A stretch of 64,000 nucleotides of DNA from Mesoplasma tabanidae (GTDB taxonomy: Bacteria; Bacillota_I; Bacilli_A; Mycoplasmatales; Mycoplasmataceae). A model generated the notes under the pieces. That model had not been told where the DNA came from, did no database searches, and saw nothing but the letters and a program-made list of their open reading frames with translations. Each line of letters begins with the position of its first letter. Position 1 is the stretch's first letter. Made by a program: the position numbers and the translations under genes. The stretch is from positions 434,001 through 498,000 of the forward strand of contig NZ_CP024969.1 in NCBI RefSeq assembly GCF_002804025.1, written 5' to 3'. This document shows positions 45,281 through 55,860 of the stretch, piece by piece.

Positions 45281-45725
45281 TTTTAGATTCACAAAAAAAT
45301 TTCACCTCACTTTCAATAACTAAAGGTGGTTTAGATTGATTTAAAATTGAAAATAAAACAGTTGTTTCTTTTAAACTCAAGTTAAAAATTAATAATTGTT
45401 TTATATTAACCTCTTTAAATTTTACTTTTTGAACATATTTTTCTTTAATATCCAAAATAATAAAATCACTTTTTAAATCAATATTAATTTGTTCAAATCA
45501 CCCGATATTACTATTAAAATTTTGGAATTCTGATCAATAATTTTTGTACTTATTTTTAGGTAATTTTTTTGGGTATGTAAAATTACTTATTGTGGTTTTA
45601 AATTCATATCTTATTTTAAAAATAAATTCTTGTTTTTTATCTAAATAACCTATATTAAAAACACTTGTTATAAAAACAAGAATTAAAACTAAAATTATTC
45701 CTATTAAATTCTTAGTTTTTCTCAT
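45231..45725 (-). CDS. Membrane-anchored protein upstream of comEC, hypothetical
   Basis: 164 residues. An N-terminal signal-anchor (residues 6-26, LIGIILVLILVFITSVFNI) and an extracytoplasmic part with Lys/Phe/Ile-rich sequence. TGA-Trp joins two stretches. It overlaps comEC by 50 bases, so the two are translationally coupled. It occupies the place of comEA in other comE operons, but no helix-hairpin-helix DNA-binding motif is seen, so I do not call it ComEA. Confidence 0.75.
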
Positions 45726-45748
45726 ACTAGTTATTAAGTTTAAAAAAT

Positions 45749-45778
45749 AAAAAAAATCTACCTGAGTAGATTAATTTT
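45749..45778 (-). terminator. rbfA terminator
   Basis: AATCTAC / GTAGATT with loop CTGA; on the minus strand it is followed by eight T. Confidence 0.8.
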
Positions 45779-45781
45779 TAA

Positions 45782-46132
45782 CTATTTATTAACTTTGTTT
45801 AAGATTTCTTCAATTCTATTAGCATTTTCTAAACTTGTGTCGTATTCAAAAAATAAATCTGGAACAGTTCTTGTATTTAATTTATGTGCTAATTTCATAC
45901 GAATTGTTTTTTTATTTTCTTCAAGTTCACTTGATATTAATTCTTTTGTTATTTCATTGTTTAACGGTAAGAATGATCAATAAATTTTAGCTATTTCACT
46001 ATCATTTGTTAATCTTACTTCAGCAATTGAAAGAGCTCTTAAAATGTCATTTTTCATTTCTCTTTCAATAATAATTGTAAGTTCTCTTAAAATTGTAGCT
46101 TCTTTTCTACCTTTAATTTTGTGATTTGCCAT
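45782..46132 (-). CDS. rbfA: Ribosome-binding factor A
   Basis: 116 residues. KH-like cold-shock and 30S maturation factor: GRKEATILRELTIIIERE, then ALSIAEVRLTNDSEIAKIYW and the RMKLAHKLNTRTVPDLFFEYD segment (compare 'la..l..r.vPeL.F..D'). Length normal. Last gene of the mtnN-side run. Confidence 0.93.
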
Positions 46133-46159
46133 AAATCCACCTCTAGTTCTATAGTATTA

Positions 46160-46810
46160 TTATAATATTTTTTTAAGTATTTCCAAAATTTCTTTTCCTG
46201 CTATTTTAATAAAATCATTAAATTGAATATTGTTGGCATCATTTTTTCCAATTACATCACTTACTATTTTAATTACACTAAACTCTTTATTAAATAAAAA
46301 TGCTGTTTGAGCATAAGCAAAACATTCCATATCTAAAATACTAATTTCATCATCTATTTTTTTAACAAATAAATCAACTTGATCAACTGAGTGAATAAAT
46401 ATATCAGATGACGCAATATTTTTAATTTTTACATAATCAATTCTATTAATTACTTTCTCTTTATTTGTTTCATAATATTTAGGCATTCTAGGAACTTGAC
46501 CATAAGCATAACCAAAAGCTGTTGCGTCAGCAACACTATTATAAACTTTATCAACAAGTATAATATCACCTTGTTTTAAAGTGTCATCACAAGCACCACT
46601 AGTACCTATATTAATTATTGAATTAATTTCATATTTAGTTAAAATATACGCTAATTGCACTGCTGAATTGATTAATCCAACACCTGTAATGCAAAACATG
46701 ATTTCTTCATTTTTATAAATAATGAATTTTTCATCTTCAATTTTATTTAAATTATAAAAATCAATTGAATCTTGTAGTTCTTCATGCATTGCTCCAATTA
46801 TTAATTTCAT
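46160..46810 (-). CDS. mtnN: 5'-methylthioadenosine/S-adenosylhomocysteine nucleosidase
   Basis: 216 residues. It cleaves MTA and SAH to adenine and the thio-sugar. Seen: IIGAMHEELQ at the start (catalytic Glu region), TGVGLINSAVQLAYIL, NIGTSGACD, DATAFGYAYGQVPRMP, ISILDMECFAYAQTA (substrate-binding Met-Glu) and KIVSDVIGKND (catalytic Asp). Its ATG overlaps the nadD stop by one base. Confidence 0.95.
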   Translation of the reverse strand: MKLIIGAMHEELQDSIDFYNLNKIEDEKFIIYKNEEIMFCITGVGLINSAVQLAYILTKYEINSIINIGTSGACDDTLKQGDIILVDKVYNSVADATAFGYAYGQVPRMPKYYETNKEKVINRIDYVKIKNIASSDIFIHSVDQVDLFVKKIDDEISILDMECFAYAQTAFLFNKEFSVIKIVSDVIGKNDANNIQFNDFIKIAGKEILEILKKIL

Positions 46811-47919
46811 TACTTATCTCCTTTTACATAAAAATTATATGTTTTTAATAGCTTATCTCCAATAGCTTCAATTCCATGAGTTTTAATTGCTGCTTCATAC
46901 TGATTAACTAATAACTTAATAAATCCTAATTTTAAATCTTTAAAACATTCTTCGCGATAATATTCAACATCTTCATAATCACGTTCTGCACTAATTTTAT
47001 CAGCACAAAAAACAATCATATCCAAAGTTGACATTTTTTCACAACCAACTGTATGGTTATAAACTGCACTAATAATTTCTTCATCTTTAATTAATCAGTC
47101 ATTTTTTAGATGAAATGCTCCAGTGTATGAGTGTCAAACTGGTTTTGGTTCAGCAAGCAATGATTTTTCATACTTAGTTAAATACGAAATTTGTTTTTCT
47201 TCAGATCATCTTTTAGTAATGTCATGTAATGTTCCTGCAACTTTTGCCTTTTGTTCATCAATATTGTTTAATTTAGCTAATTTAGCAGCCATTTGTCCTA
47301 CATTTAAACAGTGTAGGTATCTTTGTTCATCCATGAATGGTTTCATTCTGGTATCAAGGTATAACAAATTATAGTTAATATAATCATTAATTTTTGGAGT
47401 TAATAATTTTAAATCTTCAAGTTCTCTTATTTTTGTTGAACTTAAATAATTATTTTCAAAATGATAAATCGGTAAATTATATTTTTTTGCAATTTCTTTT
47501 TTGTAAATATCACTTCTTTCAAAAACAATGAAGTTTACTAAATTAATTAACTCATCAAAATTATTTCATTCTTCTAAACGGTTTAAATTATCAGATCCTA
47601 TTACAAAAGAAAAATCATAATTAGAGTACATCTTTTTAAAATGCAAAACAGTTTCATAAGTTGTTGTAACTCTTTGATTATTCATTTCAAATTTATCAAT
47701 TTTAATATAACTTTCATTTTCAAAAATTAAGTTAAGTAGGTTTAATCTTTCATTATTAGATGTTTTGGTTGAAGATTTAAACGGATTTAAAAAAGTCGGT
47801 ATAATTCAAACTTCTTCAAAACCAAGTTTTTCATGGCACGCTTTGGCCATATTATAATGGTCAGTATGAACAGGATCAAAACTGCCACCAAAAAGTGCTA
47901 TTTTTTTATTATTTTTCAT
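46810..47919 (-). CDS. nadD: Fused nicotinate-nucleotide adenylyltransferase / YqeK HD hydrolase
   Basis: 369 residues, about twice a lone NadD. Residues 1-190 are NadD: FGGSFDPVHTDHY (GxFDPxHxxH), the VIGSDNLNRLEEW strand and SSTKIRE (SSTxIR); this part makes NaAD or NAD in NAD synthesis. Residues about 195-369 are a YqeK-type HD domain: YLHCLNVGQMAAKLA, AGTLHDITK (HD), YNHTVG and FCADKIS; YqeK proteins are known to hydrolyse Ap4A. In Bacillus these are adjacent separate genes. ATG 47919 lies inside the end of trmL. Confidence 0.93.
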
Positions 47920-48448
47920 CTTTTCATCTTTCACTCATAATATAGTCTTTGCCTTTTTGCACTTCAGTTTTACTTAAAGTAGGATAATCTCATTGTCTTA
48001 AAATTTCATAAGTTACTATCCCAACAGTATTAGCAACGTTAATACTTCTTGTTTGAGAAGACATTGGCAATCTAAAAGTATTTTCGTAATTATCTTTAAT
48101 AATTTGTTTTGGTATTCCTGTTGATTCTTTACCAAACATTACAAAAACTGGTTTTTCATAAGAGTTAAAATCAAAATCACTATGTGGTTTTTCACCATAT
48201 CTTGAAATACAAAATAAATCAATACTTTGGTTTTTTTCACAAAAATCTTCTCAATCATCATATAGTTTATATTCAACTAAATCAAAAGTTCCAGCACTAG
48301 CACGGTTTAATTCTTCTTTTTTAAATATAAAACCTAATGGTTCAATAATATGTAATTTTGCATTAGTAGCAACGCATGTTCTAATAATAGCAGCAACATT
48401 CTGAGCTATTTCAGGTTCATATAAAACTATGTTAACTTGTCTCTCCAT
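47909..48448 (-). CDS. trmL: tRNA (cytidine/uridine-34 2'-O)-methyltransferase
   Basis: 179 residues. SPOUT-fold methylase: VNIVLYEPEIAQNVAAIIRT at the start, LHIIEPLGF, the SAM-knot segments FVMFGKESTGIP and LPMSSQTRSINVANTVGIV. It methylates the wobble ribose of tRNA-Leu isoacceptors. One TGA-Trp at 48251. The TAA overlaps the nadD start (11 bases) and the ATG overlaps the rdgB stop by one base. Confidence 0.94.
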
Positions 48449-49044
48449 TATTTAATTTCCTTTTCAATTATTTTCTTAATATCATTTAAAGCATATGCTC
48501 TTGCTGAACAATTTATCTTTTCTTCTTCACTTATTTCAGCACAATAAACATTAAATGGTTCTGGTTTAAAAATATAATCATAGCCAAATGTATGATCTGA
48601 CACTTTTAATTCATTTCCCATGACACCTTTTGTTATACCTAAAGCTTCAAAACTTTCATTTTGATTATAATTACAAATTACGATTGCAGTTTGCATGCTC
48701 ATGTTTTTGTTATTTAAATGCTTTGTTTTATTTATTATCATTTTACAAATCTCTTTAAAATCAGTTATTGGATATGCTCATCTTCTTGAATAAACACCAG
48801 GAAAACCGTTTAATGCTTCAAAAAAATAACCAGTATCATCAGCAATAGCTCAACCATTAATATACTTTGAAAGAGCCTCAGCTTTAATTCTCGCGTTTTC
48901 TAATAATGTTTCACCATCTTCTTCTGGCTCAACATATTCTGGTAAGTCTTTAACACTTTTAATTTCATAATCAGGTAGTAATAACTTAAATTCTTTAATT
49001 TTACCCTCATTATTAGTAGCTATTCATAATTCTTTTTTATTCAT
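48448..49044 (-). CDS. rdgB: dITP/XTP pyrophosphatase (Ham1/RdgB)
   Basis: 198 residues. It hydrolyses non-canonical purine NTPs. Seen: ELWIATNNEGKIKEFKLLL, EDGETLLENARIKAEAL, ADDTGYFFEALNGFPGVYS and a FGYDYIFKP motif; the C-terminus is somewhat diverged (SARAYAL replaces the usual SHR-A motif). ATG 49044 at the head of the rdgB-trmL-nadD-mtnN run, in which adjacent genes overlap by 1-11 bases. Confidence 0.9.
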
Positions 49045-49106
49045 GACTGCCTTTCTGAGATAATTTGATAATATATATTATATATTTTAGAGGTTTAGGT
49101 ATAAAA

Positions 49107-49868
49107 ATGAAAGCAGTTCACGGTTTAAGTAATAAAATAAGTGTTAATGAAAATAATTTAATCAAAGAATCATATCCTTATGTTAATAAATATCTTGATA
49201 GAATTAATGAAATAAAGGTTTATGAGCAATTATCTAATATGAAAAATGATTTTATAATAATTCCTTACAAATGGGAATTCAAGAATAATAAAATGATTTC
49301 TGTAACTAATTTTTATCAAAGTGCTATAACTCTTCATGATACTGATATTTGCGTTAATAAAATGAAATCAATCATAAAAATAATTAGCAAAATACATAAT
49401 TTGGAATTACTTGATGTTAAAACTTTTAATCCTAAAGAATTTTCAGAATTCTTTATCAAAAATACAAAAAAATGTTTATTTGACTTATATTTTATAAAGA
49501 ATAAAGTAGATTTGATTATAACTAATTATTGATCAGATAATTCTAAACCCGTTTTTTCTCATAACGATTTAGTTAAGGGCAATTTTATTAACTTTAAAAA
49601 AGGGTGAAAAGTGATTGATTTTGAATATGGTATGTACAATCATTATTTATTTGATTATGCAAGTTTTGTCAGCGAATCATTAAACAAGAAAAGATGAAAT
49701 GTTTTTTTAAACTTATTGAATTTGTCTTCAAGTGAATTAAACAAAATTAATGATTTAATCTTGTTTCAGAATTACTTATGAATTTATTGAGCAAGCTATA
49801 TGTTTGAACAAACAAATGAGCAAGTATTTATAGATATAGCAAAAGAAAAATTTGAAAATTTAAAGTAA
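49107..49868 (+). CDS. Choline/ethanolamine-kinase-like phosphotransferase
   Basis: 253 residues. A protein-kinase-like fold of the APH/choline kinase group: the Brenner motif FSHNDLVKGNF (HxDxxxxN, catalytic Asp) and VIDFEYGMYN (metal-binding Asp) in the C-terminal half, typical of LicA-type kinases. The substrate is not settled; choline use for lipid headgroups fits a mollicute. ATG 49107 follows TTTAGAGGTTTAGG. Single gene, divergent from rdgB. Confidence 0.85.
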
Positions 49869-49894
49869 AAAGTGAACTGAAAAAATTCACTTTT
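49867..49894. terminator. Bidirectional terminator
   Basis: AAAAGTGAA / TTCACTTTT hairpin between convergent genes; it overlaps both stop codons. Confidence 0.85.
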
Positions 49895-51020
49895 AGCTAA
49901 ATAATTGTGTTGCTCCTATTGCTGATGCAACAAGTATTCAAAGTGGAATAGTTATAATACTTGTTAGAATTGTTAATGTTCCTACATGAGATGCTATTTT
50001 AGGTTCCTTATTATAAATAATTGCATAACCAACAATTGTATTAGCGGTTGGGGATGCAATTATAGCTACACATAGCACAAAAGCTAACGAGCTTATTCAA
50101 TTACCTGTAATGCCTTTTAGAATTAAACTAAAAATAAGAAACAATATGACACATATTATAGGGGTTATAACATTTTTAATAAAAGTTGTTCATCAAACTA
50201 ATGATGATTTTAATGCTTCTTTAATCTGACTTTTTGCTAAAACAGCTCCCATTGAAAATCAAGCTAGAGGGCTTGCTAATGGGGCTAATATATTTAGTAT
50301 TTGACTTAAACCGGGTATGAATTTATCTATTCTACTTATTGAATAATATTCATCATTTATATGTATTATTTTAACTCCTGGTATTAATTGAAATAATCAT
50401 AAAAAAATACCTACAAACGTTGCAATAATAACTGGGTTTTTAAAAACTTTTATAAAACTTAGAAATGATTTTGGTTCTTTTTTATTTAATAAACTATTTT
50501 CTATTTCATTTTTATTAAATCGTTTCTTCTTCATTATATTATCTGCAGCAGAATACATAAAAATTCAAAAACCAATTAGAAATAATGATGAATACAAATC
50601 AATTGTTTTTTGTTGATCTGGTGAAATTGCTTTTACGATCATAACACCAAAATAAACTGCTGATGAAAATGCTATACTCATTCCTAAAGCGTCTTGTAAT
50701 GCTTTTGTTTTACCTATAAAAAAGTATTTTGAACCAAAAGTCAAACTTGTATAAAATATTATACCTATAACAGCAATAAAAATAGATTCCCAAATATCTT
50801 CAGTATTTATATCAATTAAAAAGCTTTTAAGTGCTAACGCTGGCAATGCAGCATAAAGAATTATTTTAACTACAACTTTTTCTCAATCTGAAAATATTAA
50901 TTTTTTTCTTTGAAAAATAAAACCTATAAAAATAATAAAAGATGCAGCTATTAAAATGCTTCAAAAATTAAAATTTGATAATACATCAGTCATTGCTTTA
51001 AGTGAACTACTATAAATCAT
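49893..51020 (-). CDS. AEC-family (auxin efflux carrier-like) transporter
   Basis: 375 residues with about ten hydrophobic helices. ATG 51020 follows GGAGAAAATA. The N-terminal half has the AEC pattern (FIIFIGFIF, KIILYAALPALALKSFL) and the C-terminal half has the Asn-containing helix near NTIVGYAII. AEC proteins export small organic anions such as malate; the substrate here is unknown. Read through TGA codons. Confidence 0.88.
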
Positions 51021-51056
51021 TATTTTCTCCAAAACTATATTTACATTAATTATAAA

Positions 51057-51578
51057 CTATTTATTTTTTTGATTTTCTAGTGCTAGTAATTTTTGCTTTT
51101 TTTCAATTCCGCAACTATAACCGCCCAAACCTTTATTTGTATTTATTATTCTATGACACGGTATTAATACTACAATCTTATTTTTTGCATTTGCATTTGC
51201 TACTGCTCTTGAAGCTTTATCATTACCGATTCTTGTAGCTAATTCCTTATATGAAATTGTTTTTCCATAAGGAATTTTTAATAATTCACTTCATACTAGT
51301 TTTTGAAATTTAGTTCCTCTCATTAAAAAGGGAGTTTCAAATTCCTTTAATTCACCTTTAAAATACAATTTAATTTCTTTATCTATTTTTTTAGAAATTT
51401 TAGTTATTTTTTCTTCAACTTTACAATTAAATTCATTCTCTAAAGTTAATATTTCTTCATTTAAATTTTTTTTATCAGCAAATTCAAGTAAAAATAATTT
51501 TTTTTCATCTGAAATAACAATCATTTGTCCTAAATCAGTATCAATATGTTGTTTAAATATTTTTGTTCTTTGTTGCAT
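51057..51578 (-). CDS. ogt: Methylated-DNA--protein-cysteine methyltransferase
   Basis: 173 residues. Suicide repair of O6-methylguanine. The C-terminal domain carries FQKLVWSELLKIPYGKTISY, GNDKASRAVANANAKN and the active-site VLIPCHRII (Cys of PCHR), ending GLGGYSCGIEKKQKLLALE. The N-terminal ribonuclease-like domain is present but diverged. Length normal. Confidence 0.95.
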
Positions 51579-52014
51579 AAAGTTTTTTCCTTAAAAATGA
51601 ATTTTATATTGTTTAAAAAGTAAAATACTTACTATAAAAAATTAAATTAATGGCATCAAGCCTTCTCTTTTCATAATAACACTATTATCTTTTACAGTAT
51701 TATAACATTAAAATTTAAGTTAACATATTTGAATAACTCAATAAAACATACATTATTTTTGTTCTTTTAATAAGTATTTTTGCAATTTTCAAGAACTTTA
51801 TAAAATAATAATTTATAAGTATTTTAATTTTTACATAGCTATATTTCTTTAGAAATTTTTTGATTCATTTTAGAACATTTGATTTTACCGATACTGAATA
51901 TAATTATAAGTCTTTTTAGTTTTAATTAGTGTTTTTATTTAAAAAAGATTACTTAAAATCAATGATAAAATTTTGATAAGTTAGTTATGAGACTAACGAA
52001 AAAAGGAGCAAGAA
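51579..52014 (+). other. 436-bp non-coding gap
   Basis: Very A+T-rich with no supported coding frame. A TATAAT lies at 51899-51904, but the nearest TTGATT (51879-51884) leaves only a 14-base spacer, so the promoter of the gene at 52015 is uncertain. AAAAAAGGAG precedes that start. Nothing else recognised. Confidence 0.6.
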
Positions 52015-52713
52015 ATGAAAAAGTTATTATCAATTTTTAGTGTATTTGGGTTAACTGCGTCATCAGCACCAACTATTATGCATATTAATACATCAAGTGA
52101 AAATGCATCAATTAACAATGAAGAAATAAGAACTTTAGGTTCAGATGATATTCTTTATAATGAAAAAGCATTATCAAGTGAACGCGTTGCATATAAATTC
52201 AACAACTCGTACAATAATGAATTATTCTTTCATGAAACAACAGCAACAGGGAGACCTGATTGGACATATAGAACATATATTATTAAAACAAACACTCCAA
52301 AAAGTGAAGGCAAATGAATTGAATCAGTGGCCGTTAATAACGTTTATGGATCAAATAAAAAAGAAAGTGAAATTGTTTGAGGCGGTGATCGTTACTATCC
52401 AACTTCAGCTTTTGCAAGAACAAATTATATTAATACAAATAGAATCAATACAGGTTTTCCAAGTATGCCACCAGAATATATTAAAGCTTATTCAAATAAG
52501 TTAGCTTCATATTCATGAAGTTCTGGACTAGCAGTGCTTGATTATGAAGAATGAAGTGGAATTACAGAATATGATGATCCTTACTCAAATAACTTTGCTT
52601 TTATGTGAATTGTAGGATCGTGAATTAATCCTAAATGATCATTTTCTAATGGTAAGGCATGAACAAATTTAGGAAGAGAAATCGTCTTAGACATTAAATA
52701 TAATAGTTTCTAA
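52015..52713 (+). CDS. Secreted protein, hypothetical
   Basis: 232 residues. The signal peptide is of the mollicute lipoprotein style (MKKLLSIFSVFGLTASSAP) but has no Cys, so the product is probably secreted and cleaved, or held by its hydrophobic N-terminus. The mature part is rich in Trp (many TGA), Tyr, Ser and Asn, suggesting a compact beta-rich binding domain. No family recognised. Monocistronic: terminator at 52736. Confidence 0.85.
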
Positions 52714-52735
52714 ATCATATTTATTAACACAAAAT

Positions 52736-52763
52736 AAAACGAAGAATTTTCTTCGTTTTTTTT
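52736..52763 (+). terminator. Rho-independent terminator
   Basis: AAAACGAAG / CTTCGTTTT with loop AATTTT, then a run of eight T. Confidence 0.9.
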
Positions 52764-52803
52764 CGTTTTTTAATCAAAAAAATCAAGTTATTTTCTTATA
52801 TGC

Positions 52804-52830
52804 TTGACAAAAAAAAAAAAAAAATAGTAT
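52804..52830 (+). promoter_or_regulatory. Promoter with poly-A spacer (phase-variation switch)
   Basis: Consensus -35 TTGACA (52804-52809) and -10 TAGTAT (52825-52830). The 15 bases between are all A (16 A in all with the last base of TTGACA). A 17-base spacer is optimal, so gain of one or two A would raise expression. It drives the surface-repeat operon. Confidence 0.85.
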
Positions 52831-52963
52831 TAGAAGTAACACTATTGTAGGTATATGTTTAATTTAATAAGTGAATTTTATTAACAGATATCTAAAAGTG
52901 GCAGCTAATAGTTATTTTTTAATATTAGCAAAAAAAGATCAAACAAAAAGGAGGATAACAAAA

Positions 52964-54271
52964 TTGAATGAAAATATTTTTAATAATAAAAAACAAAAAA
53001 CATCATTAATAATTATCCTATTGTTTTTCATATGTTTATTTTTAGGGTTAATTTTTTGGGTAAATCAATTAAATGATACGCACAAATATTTCATAGATTT
53101 TGTTAAAACTGAGCAAAAAGTTAAACAATATACAAATGATAATACATTTACAAGTATCGATAATTATCAAAGAGAGATTAATCAACTTGAGCTTGAAGGT
53201 GTTGAACTGTTTGCAAGTTTAAAAGATAACCAATCTATGTTAATTAATTCTCATACTAGTCAACAATATGAAATCAACATTCAAGTAAATTTTAAACTAA
53301 AATACAAATATTTTTGAATTCAAACAGAGCTAAATAACGAACAACAAAAAGAAACTTATTTGCTAAGTATCGATAATAGAAAAATAATTAATAAACAAGA
53401 TTTAGAACAATTTACAAGAAAACAATTAAGTTTTAAAGAATATGCTTTTACAAGTGATATACAAATTGATTTAGAAAAAATCGCTAAGCAATTTATTCCA
53501 ACTAAAGACGCTATAAATCTAAATCTAGTTAATCCAGAAAAAGAAATAAATGAATATATTGATGTAAGAGCTAGTTTGAACAATGAGCTTTATAAATGAA
53601 ATGATGGAAATGATGATGAGTATATAATGAAAGATATAAAAATTAAGAAAGACTTTTCAATTTTAATTGATGAGCAAAATGTGAATCAAGCATTAAGCAA
53701 AATAATTCAACAGATTAATTATTCAAGTATGCTATCAATTGATCAAGTAATTAATGAAACTTTTGTTGCTTATAATGCACAAGCTATTAATGACAACAAT
53801 ATAAAAGGAAGCTATATTATAAAAACAACACAAAAGTTAAAAACAAACTCTTCAAAAAATAAAAAAGAATTTTACTCATTAGAGTTTGAAATAGGTTTAG
53901 ATAGTAGATACAAATGAATTTCAACAAGAACAAACGAAACTAAAAAATTTATTTTTACTGACGACATTTATATTATTAACAACAAAATTTTGCTGGTTAA
54001 TGAAATTAAAAAAATAAAAATAAATTTTGAACAGCAGAAGTTCACCACTTATGATGAGTTAAATACTGAACTTGAAAGATTGAACAAAGAAAATGATCAA
54101 TATCAGCTTAAAATAACTGATTTTGATTTAAGCAAACCACTTGAAAATGACATGATAATTCAAATTAACATAAATTTAATTAATGATCACTATTGATTAT
54201 TAGACGATAACAGCATAATTAATGACGACATTATTTTAAAGCTAATCGTTAACAAAACAAAGGAGAAATAA
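52964..54271 (+). CDS. Membrane-anchored surface repeat protein 1
   Basis: 435 residues from TTG 52964, chosen because AAAAAGGAGG (52945-52954) stands before it; a GTG at 52871 has no such site. A basic N-terminus and one signal-anchor helix (about residues 12-34, LIIILLFFICLFLGLIFW) leave the rest outside. The outside part has about three related domains of 110-120 residues, each with a helix-forming stretch (TFTSIDNYQREINQLE; KFTTYDELNTELERL) and a strand ending in Lys-Trp or Tyr-Trp (Trp = TGA). Possibly related to mycoplasma type-17 lipoprotein domains. First gene of the switchable operon. Confidence 0.85.
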
Positions 54272-54272
54272 A

Positions 54273-55856
54273 ATGAAAAAATTATTAGGACTAATAACTG
54301 CAATATCATTAATATCAACATCAACTACATCATTTTATTCAATTAACACAAATAACAAAAAAGAAAATGTTATTTTGCCTGAAGAAAAGCCAAATGAACA
54401 AGGTGAAAATGATGTTAATAACACAAAATTAATTGCCAATGATGTTATTAACAAAATTCATAGTTCAGCTCAAAAAAGAACTTTTAAGTCATTTAGTGAA
54501 GCTCAAAATGAAATTTTAAACAATAAAACAAAAGGAACTACAATTTCATTTGAAAACACTCTTTTAAGTGAAGGCACAATTAAAAATGGAATGTTTAATA
54601 TAAACATTAAACTTGCTTTAGAAGAAAATTTTTCATGAGATAACACTAGTTTAGAAAATGAATTAACAATTTCAACAGTAATTAGTGTCGATGAAAGAAC
54701 AGAAATTGATGATAGTCAAATTTCAAGTTTATTTACACCGCTTAGTGAAACAATCCCAGCAACAGAAGAGAAAGTTGAACATCAAAGATATTATAAAACT
54801 ATAAATAATGCAATCAAAACTATTTTAAAAACTCAATACAATGATGGTGAAATTTTAAATGTTAATATTAAAGATGAATCAATAGCCCATGAAGTATTTA
54901 TTAATCAAGAAGTAACGTTTTTAGTTGAAATTATTTTAAATGAAGAAAATAAATGAAATCATTCTAATCAAAAAGAATTAAGTACAAAACAATTTGAAGT
55001 TACTTTGAAAATTGATCAAAGACAAGAAATTAAAGTTGGAGATATTCAACAAGATATAATGGCTAAAATACCACTTAATGAATATAATCAACGTAAGTTT
55101 TATTCTGAAAAAGAAGCATTAGACGCGATTAATAACTATAGTGACATATCTAGCTTAGAAGTTATAAAGGATAAAAAAATTTCACTTCAAGTTGAAAGCG
55201 ATTCATCAATTTTAACAAATGACCCAGTCTATAAAAAAGAATACAAAATCAAAGCAACCATTAATGATGAAAAATACAAGTGAAGTGATGAAACAATCGA
55301 AAGCAAAACTATAAATTTAGAAACTATTATTGATATAAGAACTGAAATTAAACAAGCTGATGTTGAAAAAAAACTATCTGATGCATTAGTTAATAAAAAA
55401 TTTAACACAGAAGCAGATCTAGTAAATCAAGTATTACAAATTGAAACAATTGATGGTTCTATGATTACAAATGTTGCAGTTACTCAAGTTAATGATGATG
55501 CAAAAGTAACTATACAAGTTATCTTGGATGCACAGCATCGATGAGATGATAAGGACGACAATAATTTACCTAAATCATTTCAAATTGATTCAAAAATTAT
55601 TGATACAAGATTAAGTTTAAGTAATGTTCACAAAGTTTTAAAAACAAAGTTTAATGAACAAAAATTTAAAAGCACTGATGAAGTAAAGAAATTTATTGAA
55701 GAAATTGAAATTGATGGATTGCTTATTAAAGAAGTAAGTATCACCGGAAACGAAACTGAAGGATGAATAATTATTTTAGAATTAACACCAAATGAAGATT
55801 ATACTTGAACAGATGGAACAAACAAACCAACAAAAGTAACACTTCTAGGAAATTAA
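54273..55856 (+). CDS. Secreted surface repeat protein 2
   Basis: 527 residues; ATG 54273 one base after the previous stop, with AAAGGAG before it. Signal peptide MKKLLGLITAISLISTSTTS without a lipobox Cys. The mature part has four or five domains of about 85-115 residues like those in the neighbouring genes (KRTFKSFSEAQNEIL; RKFYSEKEALDAINNY; KKFNTEADLVNQV; QKFKSTDEVKKFIEE), each closing with a D.R.EI-type strand. An outer-surface or secreted role is inferred. Confidence 0.87.
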
Positions 55857-55860
55857 AATA

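Noticed and set aside
51579-52014. tRNA or small-RNA gene in the long gap
   Set aside because: No cloverleaf, no G+C-rich stem and no terminator pattern could be found.
52871-52963. GTG start at 52871 for the first surface gene
   Set aside because: No Shine-Dalgarno upstream, while AAAAAGGAGG lies inside this stretch right before TTG 52964.
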